Shown here piece by piece: positions 6,383 to 9,669 of a stretch of 9,669 bases of DNA (position 1 is the first letter of the stretch; each line of letters opens with the position of its first letter). A model generated the notes under the pieces. The model saw nothing but the letters and a program-made list of their open reading frames with translations. It searched no databases and had not been told where the DNA came from. The DNA comes from Xanthobacteraceae bacterium (lineage in GTDB: Bacteria; Pseudomonadota; Alphaproteobacteria; Rhizobiales; Xanthobacteraceae), in NCBI GenBank assembly GCA_030037185.1, contig JASHRR010000729.1, positions 1-9,669 on the forward strand. Reading direction: 5' to 3'. Position numbers and translations under genes: made by a program.

Positions 6383-6427
6383 CCAAAAAAGAGACTAACG
6401 GTCCCGACCTTCGTCAGGCCGGGACCG
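6383..6427 (-). terminator. Rho-independent terminator-like hairpin
   Basis: CGGTCCCG (6399-6406) pairs fully with CGGGACCG (6420-6427), extended by two further C-G pairs after one mismatch, around a seven-base loop. On the minus strand the stem is followed by TTAGTCTCTTTTTT, so it would stop transcription entering the phasin gene from the right. Confidence 0.55.
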
Positions 6428-6511
6428 GCACACGGCCGCCTTCAGGGAACAGGCGCCGCGCGCTATTGAACTTGCAAGAAATAGGCCGGTGGGGTTCGAT
6501 TTCATGCCACC

Positions 6512-6649
6512 TTATTCGCGGTTTTCGCCAACCGCCTGAGCCAAGTCTTGCACATGAAAGCCCGCGCTTGGGCAGCGGCAGACGAATGCGGCGTTCAACC
6601 TCTTAGCCTGCCGCGCTGGCTCTAATTGAGATTGGTCAACAATGTTCAC
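6512..6649 (-). CDS. Possible 45-residue ORF with a CxCP motif
   Basis: A GTG at 6649 opens MNIVDQSQLEPARQ, then AKRLNAAFVCRCPSAGFHVQ and ends AVGENRE at TAA 6514-6512. The VCRCPSAGFHVQ segment resembles short rhizobial proteins that carry a C-P-x-T-G-x-x-V-Q turn, but I cannot name a family. There is no good ribosome binding site, and a hairpin with a T-run (6677-6652) lies immediately before the GTG, which would hinder its expression. It may be a remnant whose downstream part has shifted frame. Confidence 0.3.
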   Translation of the reverse strand: MNIVDQSQLEPARQAKRLNAAFVCRCPSAGFHVQDLAQAVGENRE

Positions 6650-6651
6650 CC

Positions 6652-6677
6652 AAAAGCCCGCGCCAGCGGACGCGGGC
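6652..6677 (-). terminator. GC-rich hairpin followed by TTTT
   Basis: GCCCGCG (6656-6662) and CGCGGGC (6671-6677) form a seven-base-pair stem with an eight-base loop; on the minus strand it is followed by TTTT. It looks like a terminator for a minus-strand transcript from the right, but no minus-strand gene is evident there, so its source could be an unannotated small RNA. Confidence 0.45.
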
Positions 6678-6776
6678 GATGAGCTGATTCTTGCGGTTGC
6701 TATAGCATCGTCGTTCTGTCAGACTCCTACGAGAAAGTTCGTTTGGGCCAATCCAATCGCGCCCTGAGTAACCCTC

Positions 6777-7214
6777 ATGAAACCGATATTAGCCGCCGCC
6801 ACCCTGGCGGCAGGCATCGGCGTAGCGACGACGAGCGCAAGCGCCCAGCACGACGTCGGATCCGAAACAGCCCGTAGCGTCATCAATGGAATAATCCTTG
6901 GCGGGAAGGTTGGGCCAGACTTTTACAGTTTCGTTCCGGCCAACATCCAATCAAGGGTGACGGCAAGCGCGCCGGCTCAAATCGCGGCCCGGAAAAGGCC
7001 TGGATATGCTCGGTTGCTGATTCGCAACGCCCGGCAGGCTGAATCGCGCGGTCAATGCGGCGAGCGGTCAGTGAAAAGCCCTCCTCGGAGGAGGGTGTCG
7101 GCGGATGCGGTGGGCGTTGTGAACAATGCGCTCCAGGATGGCGTTTGCGTCGTTGGGGTCTCCAATGAGACCATGTCATTTGTCGATGGGGAACTGACTG
7201 GTGATAATTGTTGA
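6777..7214 (+). CDS. Hypothetical secreted protein, its C-terminus read from the back of an IS remnant
   Basis: The 145-residue frame starts MKPILAAATLAAGIGVATTS followed by ASA-Q, a clear Sec signal peptide with probable cleavage after residue 23. The next part (HDVGSETARSVINGIILGG, then DFYSFVPANIQSRV) is unrecognised. From about residue 108 the frame runs antisense through the istB remnant at 7104-7256, so that part (for example VVNNALQDGVCVVGV) was probably not in the original protein. The gene is best seen as a truncated or fused version. No strong ribosome binding site is visible upstream of ATG 6777. It is not clearly part of an operon. Confidence 0.5.
   Translation: MKPILAAATLAAGIGVATTSASAQHDVGSETARSVINGIILGGKVGPDFYSFVPANIQSRVTASAPAQIAARKRPGYARLLIRNARQAESRGQCGERSVKSPPRRRVSADAVGVVNNALQDGVCVVGVSNETMSFVDGELTGDNC
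7074..7095 (-). terminator. Short terminator-like hairpin after the istB remnant
   Basis: CCCTCCT and AGGAGGG (7079-7085 and 7089-7095) form a seven-base-pair stem with a three-base loop; on the minus strand CTTTTC follows. It lies just beyond the istB remnant on the same strand. Confidence 0.45.
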
Positions 7215-7256
7215 CCGTCGACCCTAGCGCTCGCTAAGTCCGGCTCGGCCTCGCGG
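7104..7256 (-). pseudogene. istB (IS21-family transposition helper) C-terminal remnant
   Basis: Reading the minus strand from about 7232: [49 protein letters not shown]. This matches the C-terminal end of IS21-family IstB ATPases, where the usual text is close to [35 protein letters not shown]. Two in-frame stops (TAG at 7226-7224 where Tyr is expected, TGA at 7178-7176 where Trp is expected) make it non-functional. Just upstream a GAG-GCC-GAG-CCG-GAC-TTA stretch resembles the AE-RDLL segment, with a small deletion before the ER. No istA or terminal inverted repeat was found, so only a scar of the element remains. Confidence 0.75.
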
Positions 7257-7569
7257 CGATGTCCTTGCTTGCGGCCGCCCGTGCTGCAGAGCGCGCTCAA
7301 CCACCGCCCGCACCGTCGATGGCGGGCAATCTCCTGGCCGGCGACGTCCCGGAAAATGTCAGACGAAGGCTCTCACGCGCCTGACGGATCGGCACCTTCT
7401 CGGCTGGCAAAAGCGACTCTTTTGCGTTCGCCCACGGGGCGCGACATGCTTGCTGGGCTTGCGCTTGCCGCGAGCGCAACGATGCGAGCCGGCCCCGCGA
7501 CGATGAGGTCGAACGCCATCCGGATTACCGACGGACGGGCGCGCTCCGACGGAGCCTGCTTGCCAGCGA
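7257..7569. other. No supportable gene
   Basis: Open frames exist on both strands, but they are Arg/Ala/Ser-rich, lack ribosome binding sites and match nothing I know. Given the neighbouring istB scar, some of this may be heavily mutated insertion-sequence DNA, but I could not read istA motifs in it. Confidence 0.4.
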
Positions 7570-7824
7570 TCAGCACGGCGCGACTGAGGCGCTAATGTTT
7601 TTGTTGCGAGCAGCGACTGATTCACCCGTAGTGGGCGGCATTATTTCGGAACGGTGGGCGGCATCGCCCGGATTCCGCACCCTAAACAGGCGCTGCAATG
7701 AAGTAGCCCAGCCTGGCTTCATGTCCGTGCCGATTGCAAGACGTTTGTAGATCACCTCGACCGAGCATTCGCAGCCGGTGCTGGTACGGACATGCGCGCA
7801 TCCCGCATGAGTTGAATACTTCAT
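7570..7824 (-). CDS. Possible hypothetical protein, 84 residues
   Basis: ATG 7824 opens MKYSTHAGCAHVRTSTGCEC, then SVEVIYKRLAIGTDMKPGW; this first half has good codon bias and reads like protein, with four cysteines or so near the front. The second half, after LQRLFRVRN, is less convincing and may be non-coding, as if the true C-terminus was lost. The upstream GGGACG is a weak binding site. No family was recognised. Confidence 0.3.
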   Translation of the reverse strand: MKYSTHAGCAHVRTSTGCECSVEVIYKRLAIGTDMKPGWATSLQRLFRVRNPGDAAHRSEIMPPTTGESVAARNKNISASVAPC

Positions 7825-8117
7825 CCGATCGATGCAACGTCCCGAAAGAATTATGATTTGACGGTTTGACCATGCCCCAAGCTACGGCGCTGCCGCGCAG
7901 AAATAGGATTTTGCAGGGTGGGTGATTGACCTTAGCCGGATGTCCCTCACCACCGAATAGCCTTGAGCCTCTCATCCGGCGCAGGCAAGGGGCTTGTGCC
8001 GCTCGCGGCCAATGCGCAGTCCTTGAGCAACCCGTGTGGGCGGCCAATCCGAGCGCGAACATTGTGTCAATCCGCGGTCGACACGTGAGGATCGTGGTTT
8101 CGCCGACCCGAGGTGGA

Positions 8118-8410
8118 TGACCGACCCACAACGCGACCCGCAACTGGCCGGCGCTCTGTGCAACAGTGCCGCCAGGAGCTTCGATAGCGACCCGGCTAAG
8201 TTCATCGGCAACGCCTTTGGGACCATCGGTGCGCGTTCATTCCGAGAAGGGACGCCGCCGGGGCTGCTGACGTCCAGGGTAACCGAGCTGGCGACGGACG
8301 CCAGCAAGGCGGCCCGATCACCCGGGACGACTGGCAGACCGGCCGTTTTTGAGGCGCCCAACCGTGAAATCTGGGGCCGTCTCACGTCGATGGAGCTCAG
8401 GTTTCGATAA
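8118..8410 (+). CDS. Possible hypothetical protein, 97 residues
   Basis: ATG 8118 has an AGGTGG immediately before it and opens MTDPQRDPQLAGALCNSAAR, SFDSDPAKFIGNAFGTIGAR and a polar tail ending SMELRFR at TAA. The frame stays open upstream to 8036. Third positions are mostly G or C, in favour of coding, and the minus strand is also open here, against. It has no signal peptide, membrane segment or recognised domain. It precedes the collagen-like gene by 67 bases on the same strand. Confidence 0.3.
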
Positions 8411-8477
8411 TGCGCAATCCATCGGCGCATAATATCCTCTCCGCAGGGGGAGGGGCAGAAATCCTTTTGAGATACCC

Positions 8478-8867
8478 ATGCGTTCCTTCCAGTTCTTGCT
8501 CTTTGCGGCGATATCTCTTTGCAACGTAAGCTGCGGTCAGTCTCCCGGGCCTGCGGGCGACGCTGGGCCACAAGGACCTGCTGGCGGGAAGGGCGAAGCT
8601 GGTCCGCAAGGACCATCCGGTCCGCAGGGGCTGCCAGGTCCGCTGGGTCCGCCCGGACCACCGGGTCGGGCCTCCCAGACCCGAGTCATGCGAGTGAACT
8701 GCTTATCGGAGTCCTGTCAAGTTAGTTGTGAAGTCGGCGAAGTGCTGGTGACCGCCTACTGCGGCGCAGGCAGAAAACCTGCCGTGTTTCTTGGCGAAAA
8801 AGCTGCGTCCTGTGGAGTGAGACCAAACGCTTCGGATAGTCCGCTCGTCGCGGTGTGCGTCAGATGA
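8478..8867 (+). CDS. Collagen-like secreted protein or lipoprotein with Cys-rich C-terminal domain
   Basis: The 129-residue protein has three parts. Residues 1-19 ([19 protein letters not shown]) form an export signal ending in a Cys followed by Gly; NVSC is a poor lipobox, so lipid attachment at Cys19 is possible but not sure. Residues 24-65 are 14 uninterrupted Gly-X-Y triplets (for example [13 protein letters not shown] and GPPGPPGRA), able to form a collagen triple helix. Residues 66-129 are a compact domain with six cysteines (75, 80, 84, 95, 112, 127), including VTAYCGAG and SPLVAVC, suggesting three disulfides and hence a periplasmic or surface site. This signal/GXY/Cys-domain layout recurs in Bradyrhizobium and relatives, where the function is unknown. 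The ribosome binding site is weak (GAG before ATACCC). Confidence 0.88.
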   Translation: MRSFQFLLFAAISLCNVSCGQSPGPAGDAGPQGPAGGKGEAGPQGPSGPQGLPGPLGPPGPPGRASQTRVMRVNCLSESCQVSCEVGEVLVTAYCGAGRKPAVFLGEKAASCGVRPNASDSPLVAVCVR

Positions 8868-9378
8868 AGACGCGGAGAAGCCGCAACCCACCGCAGCCGA
8901 CCTTCGTGATCCGATGGGTTCGACGCGTCGTCGGATGTGTTGTGCCGGCATGCGCGGTGCGCGGTGTGCGTGTTGCAGCATCCGCCGCGGGCGGACGCCG
9001 ATGTTTGCTCATTGCTTTCGGAGAGGACCTATGCCTAACCCGACCTGCAGCGGATGAAACTCCATGAGCTTGTGGCGCAGCATGGGGCGCGGTCCTTGAC
9101 GTTATGTCCGTTGCTCGAGTCTGCCACCCCCGTGGCGGGCCACGCGAGGCGGTCCGACACCGGTATTCCGTTAAGATAGCGTCAACCATTAAGTGAGCCG
9201 GCAAAATCAGGTGGTCCGCCCTGCATGCAAAACTGGCGAGGGTTGCTCGGAATAGGCCGAGCCTAATGCATAGAGCGCGGACCGTGGGTAAACGTAAACT
9301 TCTGGCTTTTGCCGCCTTTGATAGTGCCAAAGAGAACTATGCGGTGGCCGTTGCCTCGCTGCTCGCAGGAGACCGAGA
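8868..9378. other. No confident gene; tiny overlapping ORFs only
   Basis: An Arg/Val/Cys-rich plus-strand frame begins at 8864 overlapping the collagen-like stop as ATGA, but its composition looks spurious. A GGAGAGGA (9020-9027) precedes ATG 9031, which opens an eight-codon ORF whose TGA (9055-9057) overlaps ATG 9054 of a 41-codon frame (MKLHELVAQHGARSLTLCP..., ending 9179). That leader-like layout is noted but weak. The minus strand is open for 156 codons here, again Arg-rich and without motifs. Any promoter for the collagen-like gene or terminator for the adaptor gene was not identified. Confidence 0.35.
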
Positions 9379-9669
9379 TCAGCGGCGGGACGCGGAGGGG
9401 TTGCCGCCATTATTTCGGGACGCCAAGGGTGGCTCGGGCGTCTCAGGTGGAATTACCGGTTCGTAGCCCTTCGTCGCTGTCACGACCTTGACTTGCTGGC
9501 CGTCGAGCAGCCCGAGTGATGGATTGGCGACCACGCGATCGCTCAGCTGCAGTCCGGCCAGGATTTCGATCGTTAAGCCGAGATTGCGTCCGAGACTGAC
9601 GGTCTTGAGCTGAACATGATCCATGTCGTCGAGCACGGCGACCTGCATGCCCTGAGTTCGGAACAGAAG
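9379..9669 (-). CDS. RND efflux periplasmic adaptor (HlyD/MFP family), C-terminal part, truncated by window edge
   Basis: The visible 96 residues start LLFRTQGMQVAVLDDMDHVQ, followed by LKTVSLGRNLGLTIEILAGL and SDRVVANPSLGLLDGQQVKV. This is the membrane-proximal end of an AcrA/MdtA-type membrane fusion protein: the G-x-x-V-A-V-x-D strand, the V-x-L-G-R-x-x-G-x-x-x-E-I-x-x-G-L motif, and the closing DG-QVKVV. A Pro/Ser/Asn-rich tail of about 30 residues (PVIPPETPEPP, then RNNGGNPSASRR) follows, and the stop is at 9381-9379. These adaptors link an inner-membrane RND pump to an outer-membrane channel. The start lies beyond the window. The pump gene usually follows the adaptor, but nothing on this strand follows within 500 bases. 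Confidence 0.9.
   Translation of the reverse strand, partial: LLFRTQGMQVAVLDDMDHVQLKTVSLGRNLGLTIEILAGLQLSDRVVANPSLGLLDGQQVKVVTATKGYEPVIPPETPEPPLASRNNGGNPSASRR

Noticed and set aside
7935..7980. Inverted repeat GCCGGATG / CATCCGGC with a 30-base spacer
   Set aside because: Eight-base inverted repeats at this spacing are expected by chance several times in a window of this size; no flanking target duplication or T-run.
7972..8661. Minus-strand open frame of 229 codons
   Set aside because: It covers the antisense of the collagen-like gene's start and GXY repeats; the Gly-rich codons force an open, Arg/Pro-rich reverse frame. No motif or ribosome binding site.
8864..9067. Plus-strand frame overlapping the collagen-like stop codon as ATGA
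   Set aside because: The overlap is suggestive, but the product is an Arg/Val/Cys-rich string without domain or signal; probably chance.
8860..9330. Minus-strand open frame of 156 codons
   Set aside because: Arg/Ala/Thr-rich, no binding site, no recognisable domain; typical of reverse frames in GC-rich DNA.
1..9669. tRNA, rRNA, CRISPR array, complete insertion sequence, origin
   Set aside because: Looked for and not seen; the only mobile-element trace is the istB remnant.

Overview
The window is GC-rich DNA with third-position G/C bias and strong AGGAG-type ribosome binding sites. It carries a phasin, a collagen-like lipoprotein-type gene, an RND-pump adaptor and an IS21-family remnant. This fits an alphaproteobacterium of the Bradyrhizobium/Rhizobiales type. 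That is inferred from gene style; no rRNA or other taxonomic marker is present.

Layout, left to right. Bases 1-529 hold no gene I can support. From about 3104 down to 530 the minus strand carries a closely packed series: a small secreted-type ORF with a near-perfect ribosome binding site (3088-2945), an overlapping 88-residue ORF (2994-2728), a 51-residue signal-peptide-like ORF whose only well-placed start is ATC (2682-2527), a four-helix DUF350 membrane protein (2530-2126), a small Ser/Gly-rich YgiB/DUF1190-like protein (2046-1696) and a glutathionylspermidine-synthase-type ATP-grasp ligase (1687-530). The last three match, in order, the E. coli yjfL-yjfM-yjfC arrangement. I infer an envelope-associated peptide or polyamine ligation system, and this is the most interesting locus here.

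Bases 3559-4176 (plus) encode an AhpD/carboxymuconolactone-decarboxylase-type protein with an intact CxxC...H site. After a 395-base stretch without a gene comes a frameshifted ankyrin-repeat pseudogene (4572-5048, plus). On the minus strand, 5774-5532 holds a small ORF split by an in-frame TAG just before a transmembrane segment, and 6340-5981 is a phasin-family protein. Two minus-strand terminator-like hairpins (6383-6427 and 6652-6677) bracket a possible 45-residue ORF.

The right-hand third looks worn. A signal-peptide ORF (6777-7214, plus) runs into the antisense of an istB remnant (7104-7256, minus). It is followed by poorly supported ORFs, a clear collagen-like envelope protein (8478-8867, plus) and a 510-base stretch with only tiny ORFs. 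At the edge is the C-terminal end of an RND efflux periplasmic adaptor (9379 to beyond 9669, minus).

Overall this is an accessory or stress-envelope region with several decayed genes (ankyrin, istB, split small membrane protein) among a few intact ones. No tRNA, rRNA, CRISPR array or complete insertion sequence was seen.
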